NCBI GenBank assembly: GCA_013112535.1
Contig: JABFGI010000007.1
Coordinates: 107,592-170,361 of the forward strand
Direction: 5' to 3'
Source: Pseudomonadota bacterium
Lineage (GTDB): Bacteria; Pseudomonadota; Gammaproteobacteria; Eutrophobiales; Eutrophobiaceae
DNA length: 62,770 nt
The translations under genes and the position numbers were made by a program. A model generated the notes under the pieces. That model was not told where the DNA came from. It searched no databases and saw nothing but the letters and a program-made list of their open reading frames with translations. Of this stretch, positions 9,211 to 18,523 are shown piece after piece. Position 1 is the first letter of the stretch, and each line of letters begins with the position of its first letter.

Positions 9211-10371
9211 ATGAGTAAAAGTAATGTAAAGCGACTGAATGTTCAGTACATCAGCTTACTCCTTCTTTTGCTATTCATTTCTAGTCTCTCTCTTCCTGTC
9301 GATGTTCAGGCAAATGAAACCCCCTATCCCGGACAACTTATTAATATTGGGTCGCATCGTTTACATATTCACTGTGTTGGTGAAGGCACACCTTCAGTTA
9401 TTATCGATTCCGGTATAGGCGGTTTTTCTCTGGAATGGTCTAAAATACAAGACTCTTTATCAACTAACGCAAGAATATGTAGTTATGATCGGGCAGGTTA
9501 TGGCTGGAGTGACCCGGGACCAAGGCCAAGAACAACAGCACGAATCTCACGAGAATTAAAAACCTTATTGAAAGAAGCCAAAATACCTGGCCCTTATGTA
9601 CTTGTTGGACATTCCTTCGGTGGCTATAACATTCGATATTTTGCCAGCGAATCTCCAGAGCTTGTTGCAGGTTTAGTCTTCATAGATTCATCTCACCCCG
9701 AGCAGTTTAATACTGAAGAGTTTAAACGTGTTGCACGGACTGAAAATAAAGAGACAAAATATAAGAAAAGTTATCGTGTCCGTTTAATACGCCCCATCAT
9801 TGCAGAAAACTATCCGCAAAATAATAAGCGACTGGCTTTTCGCTTGATGTCGTCGTACAAGTCAAAAAGTACGTTAATCAATGAATCTGATTTCATGAAG
9901 ATTAGCGCAAAACAAGTGGCATTACGTAGTAATGAACAACCCTATACTTTTCCTGTAGTTATAATCACACGTGGGAAGCGCGTCTGGCCTCACAATGAAC
10001 TTGGTGATCGACGCGAACAACAATGGTCAAATTTACAAAATGATTTAGAAAACCTTGCAATAAAACCATACCATTTCAAGGCTTACAGTAGTGGTCATGT
10101 TGTTCACCTGGATCAACCAGAGCTTGTATCAGAGAATATTCTTTTGACTGTAGAGAAGGCTAGACGACAGATTTTTGAAGAGGAACTCATTAAAAAATTC
10201 GATATTCGTCAGGCTAATCATGTCGTATTTCCTGAACCTATCGCCAATGAAACTACATATGAGTTAAATACCATCAATTTCGAAAAATATTCATTTTTTG
10301 ATGCACCAATCCATCAAACAAAATTTGATCCAGAATTACTATATTTACGAAATAGAAAATCCTTCCCCTGA
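9211..10371 (+). CDS. Secreted alpha/beta hydrolase
   Basis: A 386-residue alpha/beta-hydrolase, probably an esterase-like periplasmic or secreted enzyme of unknown substrate. The signal peptide spans about residues 1-35 (a hydrophobic Leu-rich core, then VQANE). The oxyanion region lies near VIIDSGIGGFSLEW (60-73). The nucleophile elbow is GHSFGG near residue 132. The catalytic His lies in SSGHVVHLDQPELV near 287-300. SICSYDRAGYGWSDPGPRP matches the family motif before the elbow. A C-terminal extension of about 70 residues beyond the His is not typical. Preceded by GGGAG and a structured leader. Confidence 0.88.
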   Translation: MSKSNVKRLNVQYISLLLLLLFISSLSLPVDVQANETPYPGQLINIGSHRLHIHCVGEGTPSVIIDSGIGGFSLEWSKIQDSLSTNARICSYDRAGYGWSDPGPRPRTTARISRELKTLLKEAKIPGPYVLVGHSFGGYNIRYFASESPELVAGLVFIDSSHPEQFNTEEFKRVARTENKETKYKKSYRVRLIRPIIAENYPQNNKRLAFRLMSSYKSKSTLINESDFMKISAKQVALRSNEQPYTFPVVIITRGKRVWPHNELGDRREQQWSNLQNDLENLAIKPYHFKAYSSGHVVHLDQPELVSENILLTVEKARRQIFEEELIKKFDIRQANHVVFPEPIANETTYELNTINFEKYSFFDAPIHQTKFDPELLYLRNRKSFP

Positions 10372-10502
10372 GCCACATATTTAAATTACAAATATTTAAA
10401 CTCTATTTGTTTTTAGCCAAAGTGTTTATTATCGATGAATTGACGCTATAATCGCTGCTCGCAACTGTTCTTAAACTATAAATTCAGGAATACAGTAGAA
10501 CG

Positions 10503-10844
10503 ATGACAGAAACATTATTTAGTAAAATTATTGACCGCGAAATACCGGCAGATATTGTTTATGAAGATGATTTATGCCTCGCATTTCGAGATATCGATCC
10601 ACAAGCACCTGTACACATTTTACTCATTCCCAAAAAACCAATTGTAAAAGTCGCAGATGCAGTTGAAGAGGATCAAGTATTATTGGGCTATCTTTTACTA
10701 AAAGCCGGAGATATTGCCAAAGAACAAGGATACGGAGAAGCTTTTCGCCTTGTCATAAATAATGGTGAAGCTGCGGGACAAACTGTTTTTCATTTACATA
10801 TACATATACTGGCAGGGCGCGAATTCAGTTGGCCGGCTGGTTAA
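10503..10844 (+). CDS. hinT: HIT-family nucleotide-binding protein (HinT-like)
   Basis: Histidine-triad purine nucleoside phosphoramidase, a 113-residue cytosolic enzyme. The active-site H-L-H-I-H-I lies at 97-102. The upstream IIDREIPADIVYEDD and AFRDIDPQAPVHILLIPK segments are standard HinT sequence, and W110 is near the end as in bacterial HinT. Stands 39 bp before the DAHP synthase gene, with which it may be co-transcribed. Confidence 0.94.
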   Translation: MTETLFSKIIDREIPADIVYEDDLCLAFRDIDPQAPVHILLIPKKPIVKVADAVEEDQVLLGYLLLKAGDIAKEQGYGEAFRLVINNGEAAGQTVFHLHIHILAGREFSWPAG

Positions 10845-10883
10845 AAAAATACACAACCTAAATACAACAAAGACATAAGTACT

Positions 10884-11939
10884 ATGAATTATAAAACTGA
10901 TGATTTAAGAATCGACTCACTCAAACCTGTTATATCTCCAGCAGTAATTACTGAGGAAATTCGAATTACAGATGAAGCTGCAAAAACAACAGCACTTACA
11001 CGTAATGCTATTCATGACATTTTACACGGTAAAGATGATCGATTAATTGTGATAACGGGGCCATGTTCAATTCATGATATAGATGCAGCAAAAGAATATG
11101 CAACGAAATTAAAACCATTAAAAGAAAAATATGCTGATGATTTACTTATCATCATGCGAGTTTATTTTGAAAAACCTCGAACAACAGTTGGCTGGAAAGG
11201 TCTTATTAATGATCCTGATCTGGATGACAGTTATAACATAAACAAAGGTTTGCATTTAGCCAGACAACTTTTACTTGATCTGAACAACATGGGGGTTCCA
11301 GCAGCAACTGAATACCTTGATTTGATAACTCCACAATATGTTACCGATCTAATAAGTTGGGGAGCGATTGGAGCTCGAACCACCGAAAGTCAGGTTCATC
11401 GTGAACTGGCATCCGGTTTGTCATGTCCGGTAGGCTTTAAGAATGGTACCTTGGGTACAACTAAAATCGCCGTTGATGCTATCGGCGCAGCCATACGCCC
11501 ACACAATTTTCTTTCTGTTACAAAAGAAGGTAATGCAGCTATTTTCTCAACGAAAGGCAACCCTGATAGTCATATTATTCTGCGTGGTGGTAAAGAAACA
11601 AACTACGATGCAGCAAGCATAGATAAAGTTTCGAAAGAACTTGAAGCAGCAAATTTACCGGCAGCAATCATGATTGATTTGAGTCATGCAAACAGTAGAA
11701 AACAACATGATCTTCAGACTGAAGTAGGCAATGTAGTTGCCGATCAAATTGCTAATGGTGATAACAGAATCATTGGCACCATGATTGAAAGTCATCTGGT
11801 TGCAGGAAGACAGGATGTAAAACCAGATCAGGAATTAGTATATGGTCAAAGTATTACAGATGCCTGCCTGGGTTGGGACGATACTGTTAAACTGATTGAA
11901 CAACTTGCAAATGCGAGTAAGGCCAGACGCAATAAATAA
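10884..11939 (+). CDS. aroG: 3-deoxy-7-phosphoheptulonate synthase, class I
   Basis: Condenses phosphoenolpyruvate and erythrose-4-phosphate, the first step of the shikimate pathway. The 351 residues align end to end with the AroF/G/H family: MNYKTDDLRIDSLKP at the start, VITGPCSIHD near 55, RVYFEKPRTTVGWKGL near 92, GARTTESQVHRELASGLSC near 164-182, and SITDACLGWDDT near the end. The Cys of GPCSIHD is the metal ligand. Which amino acid inhibits it cannot be read from the sequence, so the symbol means class, not isozyme. Convergent with znuB, 9 bp away. Confidence 0.93.
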   Translation: MNYKTDDLRIDSLKPVISPAVITEEIRITDEAAKTTALTRNAIHDILHGKDDRLIVITGPCSIHDIDAAKEYATKLKPLKEKYADDLLIIMRVYFEKPRTTVGWKGLINDPDLDDSYNINKGLHLARQLLLDLNNMGVPAATEYLDLITPQYVTDLISWGAIGARTTESQVHRELASGLSCPVGFKNGTLGTTKIAVDAIGAAIRPHNFLSVTKEGNAAIFSTKGNPDSHIILRGGKETNYDAASIDKVSKELEAANLPAAIMIDLSHANSRKQHDLQTEVGNVVADQIANGDNRIIGTMIESHLVAGRQDVKPDQELVYGQSITDACLGWDDTVKLIEQLANASKARRNK

Positions 11940-11948
11940 CGTGCGTCC

Positions 11949-12779
11949 TTAAGCAGACAATTTTCTTCTTAACGAATGCTTAAGAAATACTGAAGCAAAG
12001 TAGGAAATGCAGGCTAATAAAACAATCACTGATCCTGTCGGTAGATCAGGTTCGTATGAAATGGCAATCCCACTAATACTGATACCCGCACATATCGCAG
12101 CTGACAAAAAAAACATTTTATACAAAGATGTGACATATTGGTTTGCGGTTGCCGCAGGTAACGTTAGAAGCGCAATAACCAATATTAGACCCACAAGTTG
12201 AATCAATATAACAATCGTTATTGATATTAAACATAAAAGTAAAATATAGAAAAACTCAGTATTGATTCCATGTAGTCTGGCAAACTCTTCATCAAAAACA
12301 CTGACCAGAAAGTGTTTATAACAAACCATAACAATACCCAGGACAACAATATCAAGCACCAACATTAGCAATAAATCATTACCGGTAATCAATAATATGT
12401 TTCCAAATAGATAACTCATTAAATCGACGTTATAACCCGGCGTTCGAGACAGGAATAAAATACCTGTCGCCATACCAGCTGACCAGAAAGCAGCGATCAA
12501 TATATCTTCATGTTCTTTCCAGCGTAAATTAATCCAGCCAATTAAAATACTGGATACAAGCGCAGCGATAATCGCACCGAGAATGGGTGAGGCATTAAAA
12601 AAATAAGCCATACCCATTCCAGCCAGAACTGAATGCGCAATACCACCTGTTAAGAAACTGATTTTTTTAACAACGATATAACTACCAATAACACCACAAC
12701 TTATACTTGCAAGAACACAGGCAATAATCGCATTTTGTAAAAACGTATATTCACTTAATGCTGTAAAAAATTCAGTCAT
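11949..12779 (-). CDS. znuB: Zinc ABC transporter permease ZnuB
   Basis: Inner-membrane channel subunit of the high-affinity zinc importer. The 276 residues contain about eight hydrophobic segments, with the ABC-3 family segments GSYIVVKKISFLTGGIAHSVLAG near 30-52 and a later LTLPAATANQ. It is the last gene of zur-znuA-znuC-znuB, 6 bp after znuC, so expression should follow the Zur-type box at 14895-14915. A manganese-type paralogue is possible by fold alone; the zur linkage favours zinc. Confidence 0.93.
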   Translation of the reverse strand: MTEFFTALSEYTFLQNAIIACVLASISCGVIGSYIVVKKISFLTGGIAHSVLAGMGMAYFFNASPILGAIIAALVSSILIGWINLRWKEHEDILIAAFWSAGMATGILFLSRTPGYNVDLMSYLFGNILLITGNDLLLMLVLDIVVLGIVMVCYKHFLVSVFDEEFARLHGINTEFFYILLLCLISITIVILIQLVGLILVIALLTLPAATANQYVTSLYKMFFLSAAICAGISISGIAISYEPDLPTGSVIVLLACISYFASVFLKHSLRRKLSA

Positions 12780-12785
12780 GATAAT

Positions 12786-13514
12786 TTAGTGGTGGTGGTG
12801 AATCATTTTTACCGGAGTACCATATAGCTCTTCAATCATCTTGCCGCTGATTGATTCTGTATCATGGCAAACCATAGTCAGGTTTAAACAGGCAACACGA
12901 TCGACATATCCGGATATAAAAGCTATATCGTGTGAAACAACAATAATAGTCATATGTTCACTAAAGTTTTTTAGTAAAGCAAAAATATCTTCTTCAACAC
13001 GCACGTCTACATTTGATGTGGGTTCGTCCAATATTAAAATATTAGGCTGACAGACCAGAGCACGTGCAATTAAGACTCGCTGTAATTGACCACCGGATAA
13101 AGAACCGATCTGGCGTTTCGCAATATCTTCAATTTCCAATGTCTGCATCGCCCGCATAGCACTTGAAACTTCATCTTTGTTAAATTTAAAAAATAAGGAC
13201 GAGGTTGTGATGTGTCCCATCATAACAACTTCTTCAACCGTCACGGGAAAATCTCTAGCAAAATTGACATGTTGAGGAACATAACCAATATGATGTCGTT
13301 TATGCTGACATTTTTGATTATATTTTTTTATAACGCCTTTATCTGGTTTTAACAAACCTAGTATTAACTTTAGCAAGGTACTTTTACCGCTACCATTGGG
13401 ACCAATAATTCCGATAAATTCATCTTCATGAATTTTTAATGAAATATCTTTTAGCACGGGAATCATGCCATAATTGAAACTGACATTATCAATATCTATA
13501 ACGATATTACTCAT
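12786..13514 (-). CDS. znuC: Zinc ABC transporter ATP-binding protein ZnuC
   Basis: ATPase that drives the ZnuB channel. The 242 residues hold Walker A GPNGSGKST near 38-46, the signature LSGGQLQRV near 137-145, Walker B ILILDEPTS and the H-loop IVVSHD. The C-terminus ends KMIHHHH, a natural His cluster. The start overlaps the znuA stop by 8 bp, consistent with coupled translation. Confidence 0.95.
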   Translation of the reverse strand: MSNIVIDIDNVSFNYGMIPVLKDISLKIHEDEFIGIIGPNGSGKSTLLKLILGLLKPDKGVIKKYNQKCQHKRHHIGYVPQHVNFARDFPVTVEEVVMMGHITTSSLFFKFNKDEVSSAMRAMQTLEIEDIAKRQIGSLSGGQLQRVLIARALVCQPNILILDEPTSNVDVRVEEDIFALLKNFSEHMTIIVVSHDIAFISGYVDRVACLNLTMVCHDTESISGKMIEELYGTPVKMIHHHH

Positions 13515-14364
13515 TGGATAATCCTTTCACAATTTTATTCGTAACATCATTCATATTATCGATATAATCAAATGCTAAAGGATCAATCTCATAAACAGCT
13601 GCATGGATTTCTTTCGCAATAGTCAATGCAGCTTTATCATTAAACTGTTTTTGTACAAATACTGCCTTTATATTTTTCTGTTTTGCTAATTTAATTAACC
13701 TTACCATCGATCTGGCCTGGATTTCCTTGCCATTTTGTTCAATTGATATTTGAGTCAAATTATAATCACGAGAAAAATAACCCCATGATGGATGAGAAAC
13801 GATAAAATTTCTTTGTTGTAAACCAGATAGCTGAGAATCTATAGATTCATCGAGCTTGTTTAATTTATTAATAAAACTATCTGCGAAACTTTTAAAAACA
13901 GCACTATTTTCAACATTAACTTTAATTAGTGCTTTTTCGATTAATTTTACAAGGAGAATTACTTTTTTTGGACTCGTCCAAATATGCGGGTCCAGACTAT
14001 TTTCATCATCATGTGAGTGACCATCTATGTCTGAAAGTGATTTACAACACTCAACGATCTCTAAATTATTATTACTTTGCATTATTTTATCCAGCCATAC
14101 CTTTTCAAATGGCACACCTATACTAAAATAAATATCGGCATTTGCTAATGCGGCCATCTGTTGTGGCGTCGGTTCATATGTTGTCGGATTCTGACCGGGG
14201 CCTACCATAACATGAACATCGACATATTCACCGCCTACCTGCTGCACAAAATTTTGTTGCGGCAATATACTGACAAAAACATTAATTTTATTTTTTGCAC
14301 TAACACTTGTTACAGTGACAACAAAAAGAAACGTGACTAAAGCGAGCCTTTTTATAAAAATCAT
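13507..14364 (-). CDS. znuA: Zinc ABC transporter periplasmic binding protein ZnuA
   Basis: Captures Zn(II) in the periplasm for ZnuBC. The 285 residues begin with a signal peptide ending near VSA. The cluster A-I fold is recognisable from VSILPQQNFVQQVGGEYVDV near 32-51 and PHIWTSPKKV near 126. The short histidine-rich loop GHSHDDENSLDPH before the first metal-ligand His is typical of zinc rather than manganese binders, though shorter than in E. coli ZnuA. A second-lobe ligand is H193 or so in VSHPSWGYFSRDY. Lies 5 bp after zur. Confidence 0.94.
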   Translation of the reverse strand: MIFIKRLALVTFLFVVTVTSVSAKNKINVFVSILPQQNFVQQVGGEYVDVHVMVGPGQNPTTYEPTPQQMAALANADIYFSIGVPFEKVWLDKIMQSNNNLEIVECCKSLSDIDGHSHDDENSLDPHIWTSPKKVILLVKLIEKALIKVNVENSAVFKSFADSFINKLNKLDESIDSQLSGLQQRNFIVSHPSWGYFSRDYNLTQISIEQNGKEIQARSMVRLIKLAKQKNIKAVFVQKQFNDKAALTIAKEIHAAVYEIDPLAFDYIDNMNDVTNKIVKGLSNE

Positions 14365-14369
14365 TTAAA

Positions 14370-14867
14370 TCATTTTCCTGAATCACGGCATTCCTGACAA
14401 TGGCCGTTTATCTCAACCATTTTATTATCAACCTTGAATCCAAATCGGTTAGCTTTTTTTTCTATCAAACCACTAATGTCTGCATCATCAAGTTCTGCGA
14501 CAAAACCACAATCTCGACAAATAAAGAATTGACCGGAGTGTATTTCTTCCGGATTACCACAACCGACATAAGCATTTAATGATTCAATTTTATGCACCAA
14601 ACCCTGTTCCTGAAGAAAGTCCAGCGCACGATAAACTGTCGGCGGTGCCGAAGAAGAATGCCCCTGTTTTAGCTGGTCAAGCACATCATAAGCTTTTACC
14701 GGTTCATGACTTTGCCATACCAGTTCCAGTACTCGTTGTCTGAGTGGCGTCAAGCGCAATCCAGAAATATCACAATGGGCTTTAGCAGCTTTAATAGCAG
14801 ACGTTAAACATTCCTGATGTTTATGAGTAGCTGGTTTGAATGGGCTAATAACCTTATTTTTTTTCAT
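14370..14867 (-). CDS. zur: Zinc uptake regulator Zur (Fur family)
   Basis: Zn-responsive repressor, 165 residues. The N-terminal winged helix includes LRLTPLRQRVLELVWQ and PPTVYRALDFLQEQGLVHKIE. The structural zinc site comes from C-R-D-C near 116-119 and C-Q-E-C near 157-160. The regulatory site is less conserved in this read. It heads the zur-znuACB operon, so it is probably autoregulated through the palindrome 28 bp upstream of its ATG. Fur or PerR identity is less likely given the znu linkage. Confidence 0.94.
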   Translation of the reverse strand: MKKNKVISPFKPATHKHQECLTSAIKAAKAHCDISGLRLTPLRQRVLELVWQSHEPVKAYDVLDQLKQGHSSSAPPTVYRALDFLQEQGLVHKIESLNAYVGCGNPEEIHSGQFFICRDCGFVAELDDADISGLIEKKANRFGFKVDNKMVEINGHCQECRDSGK

Positions 14868-14894
14868 ATCGGAACAAAATTGACACTAAATCTG

Positions 14895-14915
14895 TAATGT
14901 TATAATGTAACATTA
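14895..14915. promoter_or_regulatory. Zur-type operator palindrome
   Basis: TAATGTTA-TAATG-TAACATTA is an exact 8-bp inverted repeat with a 5-bp spacer. It closely follows the gammaproteobacterial Zur consensus (AATGTTATA...TAACATT). It sits in the divergent gap between zur-znuACB and the small protein plus TonB receptor, so one bound dimer pair could repress both. Palindrome seen directly; Zur binding inferred. Confidence 0.82.
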
Positions 14916-14937
14916 TTTGGTTTCAATTAAAACTAAA

Positions 14938-15219
14938 ATGCTGAAGAAATGCATCATTAAACCACTGATATTATTTCTGCTGCTGTCGCAATTCTCGACA
15001 CTTGCGCACGCTATCGAACATCAGTTGGAGAATGAAGAACATGAACAATGTTTAATCTGTATTCATGAAGTTGATTCTAAAAATTTACTTATTGAAAACA
15101 CAAAAACTGTAAGCCTTCATTTCTTCAGTGAAGAAAAAATCAACTCAAAATCCTGTTTCTTTAATTTAACCAAACCTTCGCTATATAACATTCGTAGTCC
15201 ACCTATTCTCCTCATCTAA
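14938..15219 (+). CDS. Small secreted metal-binding protein, zinc-uptake associated
   Basis: A 93-residue exported protein beginning MLKKCIIKPLILFLLLSQF, with signal cleavage near AHA. The mature N-terminus is rich in ligands: H-Q-L-E-N-E-E-H-E-Q-C-L-I-C-I-H, an H-x7-H-x2-C-x2-C-x-H pattern. The tail ends YNIRSPPI. Proteins of this type, with an early H/C cluster and an R-x-P-P ending, sit beside zinc transport genes in other gammaproteobacteria and have been labelled zinc chaperones. That function is not established here. An ATG start was chosen over the TTG at 14917, which overlaps the operator edge. Gene 1 of the Zur-controlled rightward unit. Confidence 0.75.
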   Translation: MLKKCIIKPLILFLLLSQFSTLAHAIEHQLENEEHEQCLICIHEVDSKNLLIENTKTVSLHFFSEEKINSKSCFFNLTKPSLYNIRSPPILLI

Positions 15220-15234
15220 CAACCAGATCGTTTT

Positions 15235-15257
15235 ACTGGCCACATCTATTGGTCAGT
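15235..15257 (+). promoter_or_regulatory. Intercistronic hairpin
   Basis: ACTGGCCA and TGGTCAGT pair 7 of 8 around a 7-nt loop, 25 bp before the TonB receptor ATG and just after the small-protein stop. It has no T-run, so it may stabilise mRNA or set relative expression rather than terminate. Confidence 0.4.
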
Positions 15258-15281
15258 CCATTAGTTATTGAGGAGAAAGAA

Positions 15282-17261
15282 ATGAAATTATTTTATGTCG
15301 GGGTATTGATCCCGTTAAGCATAACGCCATTTGTTTATGCAGAAGACACTAGTACTTTAGACGACATGACTGTTACTGCCAGACCGATTGGTCTACAAAG
15401 TATCGAACACATTGCACAACCAATAAATGTTTTAAACAAAGATGAACTTGCAGAAAAGCAAGCATCAACATTAGGCGAGACACTTGAAAATATACCTGGC
15501 GTGACTACTAACCGATTTAGTCCTTTAGCGAGTCGACCTGTTATACGTGGCTTGTCTGGTTCACGTGTACAGGTTCTGGAAAATGGCATTGGGTCAATGG
15601 ATGTATCAACCATTAGCGTTGACCATGCAGTGACTATCGATCCACTACAAGCTGAACAGGTTGAAATCTTTCGCGGACCATCAACCTTGCTTTACGGTAG
15701 TGAAGCCTCCGGTGGTCTGGTCAATGTAGTGACCAACAAAATTCCGGAATATGTACCTGATTCATTTAGCCCAAAACTATATTCCAGTTATAACACCAAC
15801 TCACTGGAAAAATTAGTTTCTTTTCAAGCTGAAGGTGGCTATGAAAAAATGGCGTTTCATGTTGATGCATTAAACCGCGATGCCAGAAACTATGAAGCAA
15901 AAGATGGACAGATTGATAACAGTTTTTATGATGTTAACAACTTTAACTTCGGCGCTTCTTTTGTTGATGACTGGGGACATTTTGGCATGTCGTATGGTCG
16001 TTTTGATTCTACACATGGTGTGCCACTCAACCCGGACGACCCAACTGAGTTACCCTTTATTGATACACAGCAAGATCGCATCGATTTATCCACCCGAATC
16101 AATAATCCTTTTTCCGGTATAAAAGCAATTAACATCCAGGGTTCTTACAACGATTACAGTCATACTGAGTTTGAAGATGCAACGACTCCTGGAACAGTCT
16201 TTAGTAATGAACAACTTGAAGGCCGAGTTGAGATCCAACATGCACCAATCAGTGTGTTTAATGGTGTCATCGGTACGCAGTTTGGCTATCGCGATGTCAG
16301 CGCTGTTGGTGACGAAGCATTTTTACCAAAAACAAATACTGAAAACTTTGCCATATTTATACTGGAAGATACCGACATTATAGATGATGTTCATTTCGAA
16401 ATTGGCGGGCGTTATGAACACCAGGAAAGCGATCCTGATAACGCCGGTTCAGTTAGTAATGATTTATATAGCGTATCATCCGGTATTCACTGGCATTTCA
16501 TAGAAGAGGTGTCACTCGGGTTAAATGTTAGCCGCAGTCAACGCGCACCTGCAGCAGAAGAACGGTTTGCCAATGGTCCACACGTTGCCACCAGTACATT
16601 TGAACTGGGTCAATCTACCCTGGATAAAGAGACAGCGAATAATATTGACCTGACATTAACACGTGAAGAAGGCATTCTGAAATGGAACCTGAGCCTGTTT
16701 GCAAATTACATTGAAGACTTTATCTTTCTGCAAGGTCTGGATAGAAACAATGATGGAGCAGTTGATGAAGTTGACGAAACTGGTGCCGCTCCTGGTAAGT
16801 TCACACTGGTTCAATATCAACAGGATAATGCTGTTTTTTATGGCTTTGAAGCGGCCGCCAGTTTAAATCTTTACTCGGGTAACAGGGGCATTTTAGATCT
16901 GAACTTATTCGGCGATTATGTTCGTGCAGAGCGTGAGAACGGTGATAACCTTTCTCGCATATCACCTGCGCGGGTTGGTACCGGTCTGGATTACCAATAC
17001 AAAAAATTTGCTGCCGGTCTGGATCTGACCAATGTGTTTGCTCAAAATGATAATGGTCAGCTTGAAAAAGATACGGGTGGCTATTCACTATTGAACCTGA
17101 ATGCCAACTATGACGTGATTGAGGGCGATCAAAACCTGAATATTTTTCTTAAAGCATCGAACCTTCTGGATGAAGATGGTGAACTACATACTTCATTCAT
17201 AAAAAATCGTGCTCCTATTATGGGTAGAGCTTTAACTATTGGGTTACAGGCTTCTTTTTAA
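15282..17261 (+). CDS. TonB-dependent outer-membrane receptor, probably for zinc (ZnuD-like)
   Basis: About 659 residues. The signal peptide ends near VYA. A TonB box is likely at TLDDMTVTA (near 26-34). The plug domain includes ETLENIPGVTTNRFSPLASR and SRPVIRGLSGSRVQVLENG, then RGPSTLLYGSEASGGLVNVV near 135-154. A 22-strand barrel follows, ending in the C-terminal aromatic LTIGLQASF. I chose the ATG after a strong GAGGAG site rather than the upstream in-frame codon at 15249. The operator and the preceding small metal-binding protein make zinc (or a zinc chelate) the most likely substrate. The barrel lacks an obvious long His-rich loop. Confidence 0.86.
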   Translation: MKLFYVGVLIPLSITPFVYAEDTSTLDDMTVTARPIGLQSIEHIAQPINVLNKDELAEKQASTLGETLENIPGVTTNRFSPLASRPVIRGLSGSRVQVLENGIGSMDVSTISVDHAVTIDPLQAEQVEIFRGPSTLLYGSEASGGLVNVVTNKIPEYVPDSFSPKLYSSYNTNSLEKLVSFQAEGGYEKMAFHVDALNRDARNYEAKDGQIDNSFYDVNNFNFGASFVDDWGHFGMSYGRFDSTHGVPLNPDDPTELPFIDTQQDRIDLSTRINNPFSGIKAINIQGSYNDYSHTEFEDATTPGTVFSNEQLEGRVEIQHAPISVFNGVIGTQFGYRDVSAVGDEAFLPKTNTENFAIFILEDTDIIDDVHFEIGGRYEHQESDPDNAGSVSNDLYSVSSGIHWHFIEEVSLGLNVSRSQRAPAAEERFANGPHVATSTFELGQSTLDKETANNIDLTLTREEGILKWNLSLFANYIEDFIFLQGLDRNNDGAVDEVDETGAAPGKFTLVQYQQDNAVFYGFEAAASLNLYSGNRGILDLNLFGDYVRAERENGDNLSRISPARVGTGLDYQYKKFAAGLDLTNVFAQNDNGQLEKDTGGYSLLNLNANYDVIEGDQNLNIFLKASNLLDEDGELHTSFIKNRAPIMGRALTIGLQASF

Positions 17262-17295
17262 TACAATAGACTTGAGCTAATATTTAAGTCTATTT

Positions 17296-17565
17296 ATGAA
17301 TACAGAAACAGATAATCAGATTAAATTCGATCAATCCCTTGATGCCAAGGGATTGAATTGCCCCCTGCCTATCCTTAAGGCCAAAGTACTACTAAATAAA
17401 ATGAAAGCAGATGAAGTACTCTTTGTACAAGCAACTGATCCTCATTCCCAAATCGATTTTGAAGCTTATTGTGCACGAACTGAACATGTAATCATCAAAT
17501 CTGAAGTTGTAAATGACATTTATCAATTTTTTATAAAACGAGCAAAAGAGCCAAAAAATATCTAA
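17296..17565 (+). CDS. tusA: TusA/SirA-type sulfur carrier protein
   Basis: An 89-residue protein with the persulfide-carrying motif LDAKGLNCPLPILKAK (Cys at residue 22), followed by the usual beta-strand and helix. TusA-like proteins pass sulfane sulfur to tRNA thiolation or to dissimilatory sulfur oxidation. The sequence alone does not say which, and no dsr or sox genes are in the window. Lies 34 bp after the TonB receptor. Confidence 0.9.
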   Translation: MNTETDNQIKFDQSLDAKGLNCPLPILKAKVLLNKMKADEVLFVQATDPHSQIDFEAYCARTEHVIIKSEVVNDIYQFFIKRAKEPKNI

Positions 17566-17705
17566 ACTGTCATGCCAATATAATTTGAACAAATTATTTA
17601 TAGTACTCAACCAAATTTCATTACTAACTCAAAGTAGTATTATTTTTACATAGTCATTTATAATGATACCGGTAACACTATAAGTAATTTATTCATGGAG
17701 GAACA

Positions 17706-18347
17706 ATGTCAGGAGAGAAAATTCTAATCGTTGATGACGATCGCACTACTGTGAGTGTCATGCAACTTTATCTTGAAAACTTTGGATTCGTCGTAACTGG
17801 TATTGCCTGTTCCGGAGCACAAGCGATTGAAAAAACGAAAACGCTAGTACCGGATCTAATTTTAATGGATGTTAATCTTGGAGCAGGACTGGATGGCATT
17901 GATACTGCAGAAATCATCATTAAAAATTTTCACATCCCTGTTATTTACGTCACATCACATAATGATGAAAAAACACTTGGTCGTGCGCAGTTAACTAACC
18001 CTTATGGTTTTATCAACAAACCATTAAGAGAATCCGATCTAAAAACAACTGTTCGTTTTGCACTGGATAAAAATAAGAAACACCCCGCAAAGAAAGATAC
18101 CCCCTTACTCGAAGATGTCTTGCATCAAGTCTATAACCTTACGCCTGCTGAATCTCGAGTTGTATCAAGGCTACTGGATGATCCTGACGTTGAGGCAGCA
18201 GCAGAAGCATTACACATTAGTATTTCAACAATCCGAACACATTTGAAACATATTTACCGAAAAACAAACACAAACCGTCAAACATCACTTTTTCACAAGA
18301 TTGTTACCGGGCCAGTTGCCATGATGATGAGAAATTCAGACACTTAA
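17706..18347 (+). CDS. Response regulator, REC plus LuxR-type HTH
   Basis: A 213-residue two-component regulator. The receiver spans residues 5-120, with acidic D10-D12, phospho-acceptor D55 in LILMDVNLG, T/S in YVTSH and Lys in FINKPL. The C-terminal helix-turn-helix is LTPAESRVVSRLLDDPDVE...HISISTIRTHLKHIYRKT, in the LuxR/FixJ class. A GGAGG ribosome-binding site precedes the ATG. No histidine kinase is adjacent, so the partner lies elsewhere. The next gene (18524) may belong to the same signalling unit. Confidence 0.9.
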   Translation: MSGEKILIVDDDRTTVSVMQLYLENFGFVVTGIACSGAQAIEKTKTLVPDLILMDVNLGAGLDGIDTAEIIIKNFHIPVIYVTSHNDEKTLGRAQLTNPYGFINKPLRESDLKTTVRFALDKNKKHPAKKDTPLLEDVLHQVYNLTPAESRVVSRLLDDPDVEAAAEALHISISTIRTHLKHIYRKTNTNRQTSLFHKIVTGPVAMMMRNSDT

Positions 18348-18523
18348 TAATCACTACTTTTTGCATACTCAGATTTCCAGCTATTTATATTCTGACAAAA
18401 GATTATTTATCTTTAAATTCAGTGAGTTAGATTATTTATAACAACGCTATTTAGACCTAAAGTTTTCCTGAAAAACGTCGATAAACTTTTTTAAGAACAA
18501 CATAAATTATAAAGGTGTCTGTC

